A program made the translations under genes and the position numbers. From assembly GCA_051294375.1 (NCBI GenBank), contig CM119271.1, positions 4,465,910-4,529,909 of the forward strand: 64,000 nucleotides of DNA. Direction: 5' to 3'. Below the pieces are notes generated by a model. It was not told the DNA's origin. It was given only the letters and a program-made list of their open reading frames with translations, and did not search any database. The stretch is from Paraspadella gotoi. Lineage: Eukaryota; Chaetognatha. Positions 10,136-22,175 of this stretch are shown one piece after another; position 1 is the stretch's first letter, and every line of letters begins with the position of its first letter.

Positions 10136-10730
10136 AAATTAAGAAGTCAAAAAATTGAAGGAAAAAAATGCTGAGATTCGAGAGCGAAAAATCAAAGAAG
10201 AAAGAATTTGAGAAAATTATGAAAAAGAAAGAAAAAAAGAAAAAACAGAAGAATTTCTGTTTCCATTTTGAGAAAAAACATAAACCGAATCACGTGACCC
10301 GAAATCGCGGCTGATCTTTTTTTGTGTCGACGACGACGACGACGACGACAACGACGACGAAAATGTTTGCGAGAAAAAAAAGGAAGACCTAAGTTCTATA
10401 CTAATACATTAACGTGCAAATAAGCTGACTGAGTCGAAGACTGCTTTAGTTTAATATAGATTCAACTCGAACGATGTAAACCATCTTGTTTAAAAATGAT
10501 AAAAAGAGACGAAACAACTGACTCAAACCGAGACAGAGACGACGAAGGCGCCATCTTTGAACGGGGTCTCCCTCTCCCGAAAATAATCCGACGTCGAAAA
10601 TAAGAGCATCGACCGAAGGAGACGCCGTCTGCTCTGCGGGAGAGAGAGAAAAGGCAAGGACCTTTAATCACCAATGGGGTCGGTGATGACATCCGGAGGT
10701 GGGTGATCTTTTTTTTATTATATCGGTATA
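10136..10730. other. A-rich sequence with (CGA)n at 10328-10362; no confident gene
   Basis: cgacgacgacgacgacgac is one of several GAC/GTC trinucleotide tracts in the window. A GC-raised patch at 10540-10640 is open on the minus strand but lacks splice borders. Confidence 0.45.
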
Positions 10731-10734
10731 GAGT

Positions 10735-10990
10735 TATGAAAATTTCTAAATTACCTGTTTCACTATTTTATATTTTATATTTTATGAAGGATTTAGTATT
10801 TAATTTATATTGTTTAAACGATATATATTGCTTTCTTTCTTACTAATCTTACTAATCTTACTAATCATTATATCTAATAACTCAATTTGGGAAGGGGAAG
10901 TCAGTGTTGTCTTCTGGAAATAGAGGGAGCATCTATACAACACAAGGTTAAATTACCATCTGTCCTAGTTTTCTAATAGATATCACACAT
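10735..10990 (+). repeat. Dispersed ~255 bp repeat, copy 1
   Basis: Reverse complement of 17040-17300. Shared blocks, read on the opposite strand, include agatgctccctcta, cttgtgttgta and aatagtgaaaca(a/g)gtaattt. No ORF. The two copies are about 6 kb apart in inverted orientation and clearly diverged. Confidence 0.65.
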
Positions 10991-11620
10991 CATTTCTGTT
11001 AGAAAGTCATTAATGAAATATATATATTAGTGTGCTAAATAGAAAGTAGAAAACTCAACGTGTCAACTGACAGGCATCGGAACGGGAAGAAGCGATGCCG
11101 TTAAAACGTAATGACAATTTTTTTTCAAGGTTTTCTTTTAGCCAAAAATTATCAATACAAGCATAACTTAACGATTATATTATTCAAATTGTTAAGCGTT
11201 ATGAATTAATATTGAATAATTGGCCGAGGATCAAAAGCGAGAAAAAGGAATGACCGAAAATAGGTTCATAATTTTTTATTTATAATTATTTCTATTTAAA
11301 AACAAGCTAACGGTTAATTTAACTATCTCCTTATTATGCAAATAAGATTAAGAGAAGGTAAAGAAACGCTTGATCTAAAAGATACGTATTTAAAACTTAT
11401 TATTTTTATCCGGAAATAATTTTTAATATTTAAAAGGTGAGAAAAGACCTCGGTGCAGGAATTTTAAAAAATATATTTTTTAAAAGAAAACCAAATGGAG
11501 ACAGAGTCATTTTCGACGAGCGAGTTTAACGACGTCTATGCTAATGACGATCAATGCAGGAAATTCGTAGTTTTCTGGTTAGATTGTAAATCAAACAGCG
11601 CGAAAGTCATAAAAGTTTTT
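10991..11620. other. AT-rich, no gene seen
   Basis: Unique AT-rich sequence. No exon-like island, RNA gene or repeat could be recognised. Confidence 0.5.
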
Positions 11621-11784
11621 CTAGGGGAAGGAAGAACAAAACAGATATGGAAAAAGGACGGAAAGACGAAGTGAGAGACAGAGACACCGAAAATCACCGC
11701 GAAGAAGGAGACGTCTGGAAATTTGGAAAAACGAAATCAAAAACATGACAAACGATGTGAGTAAACTTTTTTGGAGGGTGCGAA

Positions 11785-11788
11785 GGAC

Positions 11789-11829
<41 letters not shown>

Positions 11830-11855
11830 CGAGAGAGAGACCGAATGAGAGAGAC

Positions 11856-11893
<38 letters not shown>

Positions 11894-11935
11894 GAGAGGA
11901 CGAGAGAGAGAGTAGAGGAGAGAGAGAAGAGATGT
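11785..11935. repeat. (GA)n arrays
   Basis: Interrupted gagaga arrays. The S/L-rich minus ORFs across them are spurious. Confidence 0.9.
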
Positions 11936-12084
11936 TTTTTTCGCCAATTCAGCAAGATAATGAAGGAAAGAGTGGTTGGGAGGAAAAAAAAAGGCAAGAA
12001 ACAATGAATAATCAACACGAGAAAAAAAATGTGGGACAAAAGAACAAATAAATAAGATTTATGGAAAAGAAATCGAAGTGGAAT

Positions 12085-13930
12085 AGGAGAGAAAGGGAGG
12101 GAGGGGAGGGAGGGAGCGAGAGAGGGAGAAAGACGAGAGAGAGAGAGAGAGAGAGATGAGGAGAGAGAGAGAGATTGAGAGAGAGAGAGAGAGAGAGAGA
12201 TTGTTAGAGAGAGAGGAGGGGAGAGGTAGGAAGAAGGAATTGGAAAAGATGGATTTCAGAAAACGGAGAGAATATGGAAATAAGAGAGGATAAGGAGAAA
12301 TAAGAAAACTAGATCGAGGGCATCGAAAATTGAAAATAATTTAATTAAGCTGCTGTGTATATTTTAATGTAATACAAATTACAAACGCATCAAATAAGAC
12401 ATCAATCCCTCATTGAATCAATCAAATATCGCTCGATATCCCTTCCCAACAATGAAATCAATCAATCTATTAATCTGCCAAATCAATAAATCAATCATCC
12501 ATCAATCACGCCAATCACTCACGATTAACTCTATCGTGTTTCGCCCCCTTCGTCGTTCTGCAACGCTCTGGACTCGAACTTCCTTGTTCGGTTCTCTTCA
12601 CCACCGGAAACTTTGAGCGTCACCTGGTGACAAGCAAAAAAAAAGGGGTCGAATTTGAAATGTACCCCACCTTGATTTCAATCCCCCACCCCACCCTTGA
12701 TACCCGCCCTCTCCACCCTTCCTTGATCTCCCACCCCACAACCAGATATCTACTTTCCGCCGCTCCCCCTGCCCCCCCACCACCCAGATCCTCTAACCTT
12801 GATTTTCGTCCCTCGCCGAAGAGGTCAGGACTGAACCTGTGAACTCTCGACCGGTGGAGTCCGCCAGACTTTTGGCTCATGAGACTTTCGTCTTGATGTG
12901 CGGAATGGCGTCGTCCGACGTACCTTGGATGGAATGGGAATGGACTCGACCATGCAATGGACATTTAAAGGAATGGAATCGAAAGAAATGAATAGAGTGA
13001 ATAGACTCATGAATGATAATGAATGCGAAGTGAATGACATGAATGACATGAATGAATTGAATGATCAATGAATGGAATGAAAGAATGAATGAATTTAAAT
13101 GATTGAAGACGCAGCTCTCTTTGAGACAACTAAATTTAAAAATAAAATTGACTTTTGTTAGTATAACTGCCGCATGCTAAACAACGAATATTTAAATCCT
13201 TCCGATAAAAAAAAATTCAATGTATGACCAAATTTACCAATGATTGCATAAGACAACAATTACGGATTTACCACTTGATGATACTCTCGCGGGCGGGAAT
13301 CGGTTCCTTGCACCAGAACGTATCTCATTATCCCAGTGTCGAGCGCAACGGCGTCTCCTTGATTGGCGACAGAGATGAATCTGCATTCTGCTAATTACTC
13401 GCTCGTATTTGATCTTGCCGCATCGCGATGACTGGGCTCATGGACAAGGCTGTTGAAAGGGGCGGAGAGAGAGGAGACGGAAGGAGAGGGAGAGAGCGGC
13501 AGAGACGACACGAGAGAGAGAGCAGACGAGAGAGAGAGTAGAGACGCAGCAGATGCGCGGAAGGTTTAACCTATAGTTCTAAAAAGTTAAATGTGAAAAT
13601 GAGAGTTATCATAAGTTAAAGGAGATTTTTTGGTTCTTTAAAAAAAACTTAAAATCACAATAATCTTTTACACTCATACTATACAGTAACATGAATATTA
13701 TAAATATCCTCCCTCTCTCTCTCTCTCATCTTCTCTCTCCTCCTCTCCTCTCTCTCTCTCTCCTACTCCTCTCTCTTCCTCTCTCTCACGCCCTCCTACT
13801 CTTCCACACGGATGTGAAATCGCGCGCGCACTCTCCTACCCCCCCAAAATATAACGGATTGTAATTCCCTTTCTAAACGTATGACCTCGCCTCCGCCTCA
13901 TTTCGGAAATCGACTCCTATTTGACCTTGT
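12085..13930. repeat. 1.8 kb block, copy 1
   Basis: The block starts in GA repeats (to 12225). It includes AATC-rich sequence with atcgctcgatatcccttccc, a C-rich segment (12660-12800), GAATG repeats (12940-13090), a GA-rich stretch (13460-13550) and (CT)n at 13710-13800. The same order recurs at 14087-15760. Bases 13440-13920 and 15240-15760 are nearly identical, while the first 1.2 kb differ by many small indels. No gene is recognised inside it. Confidence 0.8.
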
Positions 13931-14069
13931 CTCTCGAAAGAAGTGTGAGTCCTCTCCCCTTTTTTTTCGCCGAAGTAGAAGAGGTGAGGTTCGGCGAGAA
14001 AGGTCTATTGAAACGAGCGGAAGACCTATCCATCTCTCTCTATTNNNNNNNNNNNNNNNNNNNNNNNNN

Positions 14070-14086
<17 letters not shown>

Positions 14087-14100
<14 letters not shown>

Positions 14101-16940
14101 GTAGGAAGAGGATTGAAAGATAGGATTTCAGAAAGGAGAGAATAGGAAAAAGAGAGGATAGGAGAAATAAGAAACTGAGACGAGGGAAGCAGCGAAATTG
14201 AAAATAATTTAATTAGCTGCTTGTATATTTTAATGTAATACAAATTTACAAACGCATCAAATAAGACATCAATCCCTCATTGAATCAATCAAATATCGCT
14301 CGATATCCCTTCCCAACAATGAAATCAATCAATCTATTAATCTGCCAATCAATAAATCAATCAATCCATCAATCACGCCAATCACTCACGAGTAACTCTA
14401 TCGTGTTCGCCCCCTTCGTCGTTCTGCAACGAGGATCTGAAGAGTCGAACTTCCTTGGCTTCGGTTCTCTTCACACCGGAAACTTTGAGCGTCACCTGGT
14501 GACAGCAAAAAAAAAGGGTCGAATTTGAAATGTACCCCACCTTGATTTCATCCCCCACCCACCCTTGATACCCCCCATTCCACCCTTCCTTGATTCCACC
14601 CCCACACAGAATCTATTTCCGCGCCCCCTGCTCCCCCCCACCACCTCCTAACCTTGATTTCGTCCTCCCCGAAGAGGTCAGGACTGAACTGAAACTTGAC
14701 GTGGAGTCCGCCAGAGATTTTGGTCATGAGACTTTCGTCTTGATGTTTGCGGAATGCGTCGTCGACGTACCTGGATGGAATGGAATGGAATGGAATGGAA
14801 TGAATGGCATTAAAGGAATGAATCGAAAGAATGAATGAATGAAAGAATGAATGAATGAATGAATGAATGAATGAATGAATGAATGAATGAATGAATGAAT
14901 CAATGAATGGAATGAAAGAATGAATGAATTTAAATGATTGAAGATGGAAGCTAGCGTTTGAGAACGAACTTAAATTTTAAAAAAAAATTACTTTTGTAGT
15001 ATAACTGCGCATGTAAAACAACGAATATTTAAATACTTCGATAAAAAAAAATTAAATTATGACAAATTACAATGATTGCATAAGACAACAATTACGGATT
15101 TACCATGATATATTGAAGAGCGGGGGAATCGGGTTGACCAGAATATCGCATCCCAGTCGAGCGAACGGCGTCTCCTGATTGGTCGACAGAGATGAATCTG
15201 ATTCGCTAATTACTCGCTCGTATTTGATCTTGCCCGAGCACGCGATGACTGGGCCATGGACAAGGCTGTTGAAAGGGGGGCGGAGAGAGAGGAGACGGAA
15301 GGAGAGGGAGAGAGCGGCAGAGACGACACGAGAGAGAGAGCAGACGAGAGAGAGAGTAGAGACGCAGCAGATGCGCGGAAGGTTTAACCTATAGTTCTAA
15401 AAAGTTAAATGTGAAAATGAGAGTTATCATAAGTTAAAGGAGATTTTTTGGTTCTTTAAAAAAAACTTAAAATCACAATAATCTTTTACACTCATACTAT
15501 ACAGTAACATGAATATTATAAATATCCTCCCTCTCTCTCTCTCTCATCTTCTCTCTCCTCCTCTCCTCTCTCTCTCTCTCCTACTCCTCTCTCTTCCTCT
15601 CTCTCACGCCCTCCTACTCTTCCACACGGATGTGAAATCGCGCGCGCACTCTCCTACCCCCCCAAAATATAACGGATTGTAATTCCCTTTCTAAACGTAT
15701 GACCTCGCCTCCGCCTCATTTCGGAAATCGACCTCTATTTGACCTTGGTCTCTCGAAAGAAGGTGAGTCAGCGTCAAGGTCAGGTTTCCCCTTTTTTTCC
15801 GCCGAAGGAGAAGAGGTGAGGTTCGGCGAGGTAAGGGGTTTTAGGAGAAATATTGAACGAGGGTGAAGACCGTTGGGTGAGTTTGTGAGTGGAATGGTTG
15901 GGAATGGAGGCACCTTTTTTTCATTAATATGTTAATATAAGTATATAACATTCGAGAAAGTATAATTTTACGTTTTTGAAAAAGCCTGTTAAGCAATGAC
16001 AAATCGAAAGTAGACTTGATAAATAATATTACGCCATTTATGAAAAGCCAAAAAAAAATAACCTATCAGGTTATTGTTTGGGCGATGTGGGAAGTGGGAG
16101 GCGCCATTGGTGAGGCAATATAAGTTAATAAAAAAAGGCGCCGCGACTCCATCGACGACTTAAGGGAAGTAAGTTACGAGTTCTGGTGAGAAAGGCGGAG
16201 AAAGAGAACGTTCAAGGTGAGGAGTGAAACAAGGATCGGGAAAAAAAAGAATATAAGTTAGAATAGAAAAGGATAATTAAATGGAATCATAAAGTAAAAT
16301 CGGATCGGTTGATCGGGCGATCGCCGCTAGAATGGAATCACTGAACCGTGATTGGTCGATACGGAACCGGAATCGACCAATCAGCTTGCAGGATCGATTA
16401 AACTGTCAAAATCGCTCTTGCCTCTGATCCTCTTCTCTAGACATAAATAAATAGTTTCAGTAGAATTGATCTGGACTCCTGCGTGTGTCTCACCGTCACT
16501 GTATTATTCTCAGAATAAATCTCGTTTAGATTTCGTCCAAGTTTTTTCTATGTGGTGGCAGCGGTGCGAATAGAGCCCACGCCTCCAGAGATATATCAAT
16601 GGTATATCAAGCGGTTAAGTAAAAGAAAGGTTACAGATTTTCATTCTCTATTTTCTCCCTCCCGGCGACATTTCACGGAAGCAAACGTCAAATGCTTGAA
16701 AAGGAAATTGATTAATGGTTTCTTGTAGCTCGAAATGTCAATGGTTTTTTAAATCCTCGACAAACCTATAAGCCCGCCGGCCCCACCCCACATTTCCACC
16801 CCAGCTCAACTCCGACCCATTTTTTTTAATCACGATGGACTGTGAAAAAAATTTTGCTTAAACGTTATTTAAAGAAGAAGGAATCGGGGTTGCAGCCGAT
16901 AATCAAGCCTTTTTTTTTTTTTTTTGCTCCATGGTGCTAG
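14087..16940. repeat. 1.8 kb block, copy 2, extending to 16.9 kb
   Basis: Second copy of the 12.1-13.9 kb block, to the right of the 25-N gap (14045-14069). It continues through sequence not present in copy 1 (15760-16940), which is matched instead by copy 3 (25.07-27.53 kb). The GAATG array is longer here (gaatgaatgaat, 14830-14900). No convincing coding exon is seen, although 16100-16600 has normal base composition and could hide one. Confidence 0.8.
14770..14935. repeat. (GGAAT)n and (GAAT)n arrays
   Basis: ggaatggaatggaatgg at 14777-14800, followed by about eighteen gaat units. ggaat is the unit of some pericentromeric satellites, but here it is only a short run inside a duplicated block. 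Confidence 0.9.
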
Positions 16941-17039
16941 TATAACAAAAGACAAATTTCTTGGTCATTAATTATTAATTTATTATATTATTATTATTTA
17001 TTGATATATTATATTATATATTATTAATTAATAATTATT

Positions 17040-17300
17040 ATTATCTATTAGAAAAAACTAGGGACAGATAGTAATGCTAACGGCTCTTGTGTTGTAGTAA
17101 GATGCTCCCTCTAAATTTCCAGAGACAAACACTGGAGACTTCCGCCTTCCAAATTGAATTATTATGTAAATAAACATTTTTAAGAGAAAGCAATAGTTAT
17201 TTGAAATAAATAATAAGATTGAAATACTAAATTCGCTTTGATAAAATAATAAAAATAGAAATAGTGAAACAAGTAATTTGCAAAATTTTCATAGATAATC
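17040..17300 (-). repeat. Dispersed ~255 bp repeat, copy 2 (inverted relative to 10.74 kb)
   Basis: Reverse-strand relative of 10735-10990 (agatgctccctctaaatttccaga, aatagtgaaacaagtaattt). Being recognisable in lower-quality sequence, it shows that this stretch is the same genome, not foreign DNA. Confidence 0.6.
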
Positions 17301-18596
17301 AGTACCTGTGATTAATATGCTGGCGGAGCATGTCAGAAATGTTCCCCGATTTTTAATCTTATGGTATTCTTCCCCTTTTTTCAATATTACTTGAAATCAA
17401 AATATGAATAATATTAACATAATATTTTGCCATAATATTGTTCACCTCTGACTATTCTTGTCTAAGCACACCTTATGGCCTTCAATCACAATATACCAAA
17501 AAGATGCAACAAAAAGATCAGGTGCGGCACTTGTCCCTTTATTTTACGCAAGTAAATGTAAATTTTTTAAAATCTAATGCCAAACGAAATATTACACATA
17601 TGTCATCCATATATTAAATGGCTTCAAAAATATTTTAAACTGTAATACAGAAAATATAATATATTTAATATCATGGTCATATCTGTTCAATGCAATATAT
17701 AGGAGAAACCACAAAGAATAGTTTACCAGAATATAGGTTTAACAGGTCATCAAATGTCAATTAGCTCAGGCGAAAAGTTCTCAAATTATCCAGTCAACCA
17801 TCTCGTTTAACAATAGAAAATCAATGGTGCTAGGAATAACTTAAGAATTATTACCAATAGAAAAAATTAGATCCAATGAATAAGTAGGAGATAACGTCAA
17901 AATAAATTAAGACTAGAAAGGGAAGCACATTGGGAAAAAAAATTTCAATCTCTTGTAGCGCTGCCTGTTCTAGATTTGGATTATGAATGTAAGATTAAAA
18001 AGTATACGGAGATTTTGTACCAATATTCAAAAGCAAAACATCAAATATTTTGGAAATACAAAGAGAAAAGCGATCAAACATGGAAAGAGAAAAAAACGCA
18101 GAAAAATTAGAAGAGCCAGGGGCATAGTTGTTTACTTTGAACTTATTTAAGAAAATTTATATTATTAGTATATTTTCAAAAAAATCAAGAAGTAGTCTAC
18201 GTGCATTGATATTAAAACCTATCTTTATAGTTTGCCACGAAGGAAAAATTATTAATTCCTATACAATGGAAAGTAGAAAATCGAAATGATAATGAATATA
18301 AGAGAATTTACCGAGATAGCATTATAATGAATATCAGGTATACGACTATTTAAACCAGTTTTACAGAAAAAATTAAGAAAAAGAAGAACATTACCACATT
18401 AACTCATAGATAAAGGCTTGAACTATATTATCTTAGCTGGCAATTTTAAAATAGTAAAACCATACAAAACAAAATACCAATATATTTTTAAATTAACAAG
18501 GAACCCACGCCAAATATATTAGGAATAGATTATACGATAAGAGCATAGCCAGGTTTAATATTAATCTATAAAAATATGGCTTGCAAATGAGTTCCT
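17300..18596. other. AT-rich, no gene seen
   Basis: About 1.3 kb of AT-rich sequence without ORFs, islands or a repeat I recognise. Confidence 0.5.
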
Positions 18597-21112
18597 AGTT
18601 GGTTGGCGGACTTCGCCTATGGCGATTAATCGTCAAGGGGCTTTTGGCGATGTTCCCGGCCCAGTTCCCGCGCGAGTCAGCCACTGGCGATGGACCCTCG
18701 CTCATGTGATACACTAGTATGGCGAATATATGAAAGCGGCTAGCTTACACGGGGAGTAGCATGTCATGCACGCTTCAGGGCTGGCGTGCAGGCTGACTCT
18801 TGACCACCTAAAAAACACCCTAATATAGAGCCTAATCCTTTCCTCGTTTGACCGTTAAACCTCCTGTGCCTTCTCGGCCCTAAACACCTACCCCAGACAC
18901 GGGCCTGGGCCTACCGTACATCTCCATGCCGTCAACCCCTAACGCCTGCCCTAAAACCGCCTTTGATGCATCAAACCACGGCCCCTCCCCAACCTAACCG
19001 TCTAAGACAGCCAAGCCTTCCCGTTCAACTCTGTGGCCTCTCCCCTAACCCTAACGCGTCCAAGCTCAGCCTCGCCGTAACATACTCCGTCCTCAACCAC
19101 ACGCCTAACCCTAAACTACGCCTTCAATGCATCAACCACGGGCCCCATCCCCCAACCCTAACCCTAAAACTAAGCCTCCGTTCACTCCAGCCTGCTCCCC
19201 CTAACCCTAACCCAGGCCAGCCTCCCCCGTACAATTTCCGTGCCTCACCTAACCCTAACCGCCTTCCGATGAATCGGAACCATGGGCTCCTCCGCAACCT
19301 AACCCTAAAGCCAAGCCATGCCCGTCTCAAAACTCATGCCATCTCCACTACCCTAACCAGGCCCGGCCTCTGCCTACAATCTCCGGACTGCACCCAACCC
19401 GTATTGGCCACTCGATATATAACGCCCACGGGCCCTTCTCTCCAACCCTAACCCTAAACCGGGCCCAGCCTCACCTACATCTCCGTACCGTCAACCCTAA
19501 CCCTAATTGCCTTCGATATAAGGTAACCACGGGCCTCTCTCGCCACGCCTAACCTAATCCGGCGCCCCAGGCTCACCGTACATCTCCGTGCCACTTCAAC
19601 CCGCTCAACTCCTAAAACGCGGGCCTCTTGGTCATCAACAACACCTCCCTAATCCCTATCCCTAAAAATTTGACATGTAATAATAAGCCTAATAAACTTA
19701 ACTTACTCAACCCCTAACGCCTAACCCTAAAACTCTAAGCCCTAACCCTAAACTACTTCAACCCTAACCCTAACTACTACCCATCCTAACCCTAAACAAC
19801 TCAACCCTAAACCCTAGACCCTAATCTGAGTTATTTAGGCGCAATGCCATAACCTATAGAACGCTAGAATGTAGTTCACAGTAAATCGCCATGGCGGGGT
19901 GTCCATGGCTAAGTTGCGATTTGGCGAATTTCGCACTGAACCTACAATCTAGCGTTCTAGTTATGGCGATTTTCGCTAAAATAAACTCAGAATTAGGGTT
20001 AGGGTTAGGGTTGAAGTTGGTTTAGGGTTCAGGGTTGAGTAGGTAGTAGTTAGGGTTAAAGGGTTGAGTAGTTTAGGGTTAGGGTTGAGTAGTTTAGGGT
20101 TAGGGTTTAGTTGATTAAGTTAAGTTTATTTTAGGCTTAAATATTAATTCAATTTTAGGGATAGGGGTAGGGAAGGGTGTTGTTGAGACTCAAACACGCC
20201 CGCGTTAGGGTTAGGGTTGAGGCCAGCGGAGAGTACGGAGGCCTGGGCCCGCGTTTAGGGTAAAGGGTTGGGAGAGAGGCCCGTTGGGTTATATATCGAA
20301 GGCAATTAGGGTTAGGGTTGAGGAACGGGGATGTACGGAGAGGCCTGGGCCCGGTTTAGGTTAGGGTTGGGAGAGGAGGCCCGTGGGTTAATATATCGAC
20401 CAGGCAATTAGGGTTAGGAGTTGAGGTACGGAGATGTACGGGAGGCCCGGGCCTGGTTTTAGGGTTAGGGGAGAGGCATGGAGTTGAACGGGAGGCTTGG
20501 TTTAGGGGTTAGGGTTGCGGGAGGGGACCCATGGTTGATTTCATCGAAGGCGGTTAGGGTTAGGGTTTGAGGCACGGAGATGTACGGGAGGCTGGGCTGG
20601 GTTAGGTAGGGGAGAGCATGGGAGTTCGAACGGGAAGGCTTAGTTATCAGGGTTAGGGTGGGAGGGGCCCGTGGTTTGATGCATTGAAGGCGGTTAGGGT
20701 TAGGGTTGAAGGCACGGAGATTGTAAAGGGAGGCTGACCTGGGTTAGGGTTTAGGGGAGAGGGCACAGAGTTTGAAACGGAAGCGCTTGGTTTAGGGTTT
20801 AGGTGTTGGGGGGAGGGGCCCGTTGGTTGTGCATCAGAGGCGGTTAGGGTTAGGGTTGAGGCATGAAGGATGTACGGGAGCCCAGGCCGCGGGTTAGGGT
20901 TAGGCGAGAGAGGCACAGGTTGAACGGGAGGTTTGGTTTAGGGTTAGGGTTGGGAGATGGACCCTGAAAGGTATGCTCATCCCGTGTTAGCTGCGCTTGT
21001 TCATAATATTCGCTACTTTTATCACTGGCAGGTCGCAGTGGGGGGGACTGGCGACATCCCAAAGCCCTGGCAATATCGCCATGGGCGAAGTCGCCAACCA
21101 ACTAGACGCACA
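18597..21112. repeat. 2.5 kb palindrome built from a telomere-motif satellite
   Basis: The left arm (18597-19830) reads CCCTAA-type motifs, and the right arm (19990-21112) reads TTAGGG. The outer ends also pair: ggttggcggacttcgcc at 18599 is the reverse complement of ggcgaagtcgccaacc near 21085-21101. The centre pairs as well: gaacgctagaatgtag (19860) with ctacaatctagcgttc (19943), leaving a loop of a few tens of bases around 19905. Each arm is made of ~140 bp units, described separately. The arms differ by many single-base indels. Confidence 0.8.
20551..20960 (+). repeat. ~140-150 bp satellite units carrying TTAGGG motifs
   Basis: The landmark ggcggttagggttaggg starts at about 20550, 20690 and 20840, giving a period of 140-150 bp. 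Within one unit the order is: TTAGGG pair, gaggcacggagatgtacggg, TTAGGG pair, gagaggcac(a/g)gagttgaacggg, aggcttggt, TTAGGG pair, gggaggggcccgtggttg, atgcatcgaagg. The left arm shows the same in reverse, with landmarks near 18960, 19120, 19260 and 19510. So the TTAGGG is embedded in a longer unique satellite unit, not a pure telomere array. Confidence 0.75.
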
Positions 21113-21614
21113 CCTGCAACTCGCTGCGTGAATCCGGCCGGCGACATCGCTATTTGAATGAAAACTACACTTAGGTTCTAGCGTGCAGTTTCGTCAATGT
21201 CAAGCTACTAGGCCCTTGTTCATCCCTCGGAGCCACAGTCCCGCCTGGGACCCACCTTGGGCCCTTCCAGAATGCCCGCAGTCAACCATGGGGACANNNN
21301 NNNNNNNNNNNNNNNNNNNNNCCGTCTAAATTCTGAGCCTATAGGATACAGTTCCTGAGCTGCAATCGTGTTCGCCTGCATACTGCGCAGGAGTAGTTTG
21401 GCAATTTCTTGGTTTCGAGCAGTGAAATGCGCGGAAATTGCCGCGCTGAGTGAGTCCTCGAAAGTTAACAAAACCGCTATCACCCGGACGCAGCTCGATT
21501 GATTGTCTTTCCTGAGTTTTTATCCCAACTGATCGAAGCTGTGCTATTATTCCGCTTTATAACTTCCAACAGTCCTTTCTAATTGTCTGCTTCGCAGTTA
21601 GCTCAGATACGTTG

Positions 21615-22175
21615 TTAACAATAGTCCCAAGGAATCCAATATCTTTGTTTTCGTCCGTTGAATGTCTCTTTGTAATCCGCATAAAGAAAAGAGATACGAG
21701 AAATATTGCCTGGATACCGGGGAATGCTGAATCGAGGGTGGACACTTGGTAGCATATATACCCGTGGGCGCAGGAATTCGTTCCCACTTTGTGCGGGTTC
21801 TGTGGGACGAGAAAAGTCATCGAGTACCCATCGCACATTGATATGCTGTTGTCTGCTATTAGTCGAGCATGAGCTTGTGTTATTCTCTATCAAACCGCAA
21901 GCTTTGTCCGAGGCGCCATTTCCTTCTGGTAGAGAGATTACAACATTAAAGTTTATTTCGGTGAATGACTTTTTAGCCAGGACGCTATGTTTACCGAAGA
22001 ATGTTAGCGGGTGAGGTTGACACTCGGTATTGCCGGTTGCATGGTGCACGACCGGCCAGGAGTCACGAATATTGCCGAGGATACTTCTCGGTAACAAAAG
22101 CCGCGCCGACAATGTGACATTATAGGTCTTGGCAATGGAATTTTTGGCGTACAAATGTGTCTTATTTTGAATCAA
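21615..22175 (-). CDS. Unidentified ORF, 186 codons, in a non-repetitive island
   Basis: The longest gap-free, non-repeat ORF in the window. It includes INFNVVISLPEGNGASDKAC, ENNTSSCSTNSRQQH and WVLDDFSRPTEPAQ, with two N-x-S/T sites and scattered cysteines. An overlapping reading in another frame (21557-21838) gives GYSMTFLVPQNPHKVG and a hydrophobic stretch IQAIFLVSLFFM, so a frameshift or intron near 21835 is possible. I do not recognise a family. Composition is balanced and unlike the low-complexity DNA around it. Alternatives: a degraded transposon gene, or a chance ORF in a region with base errors. Confidence 0.25.
   Translation of the reverse strand: MIQNKTHLYAKNSIAKTYNVTLSARLLLPRSILGNIRDSWPVVHHATGNTECQPHPLTFFGKHSVLAKKSFTEINFNVVISLPEGNGASDKACGLIENNTSSCSTNSRQQHINVRWVLDDFSRPTEPAQSGNEFLRPRVYMLPSVHPRFSIPRYPGNISRISFLYADYKETFNGRKQRYWIPWDYC

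Noticed and set aside
18963-19451. 162-codon plus ORF in the telomere-motif arm
   Set aside because: It is a translation of the ~140 bp satellite (repeating PNPN/LTLT), present as its mirror image on the other arm.
20340-20960. Chromosome end (true telomere)
   Set aside because: TTAGGG is interrupted by unique spacers in a 140-150 bp unit, lies mid-window, and is matched by an inverted arm.
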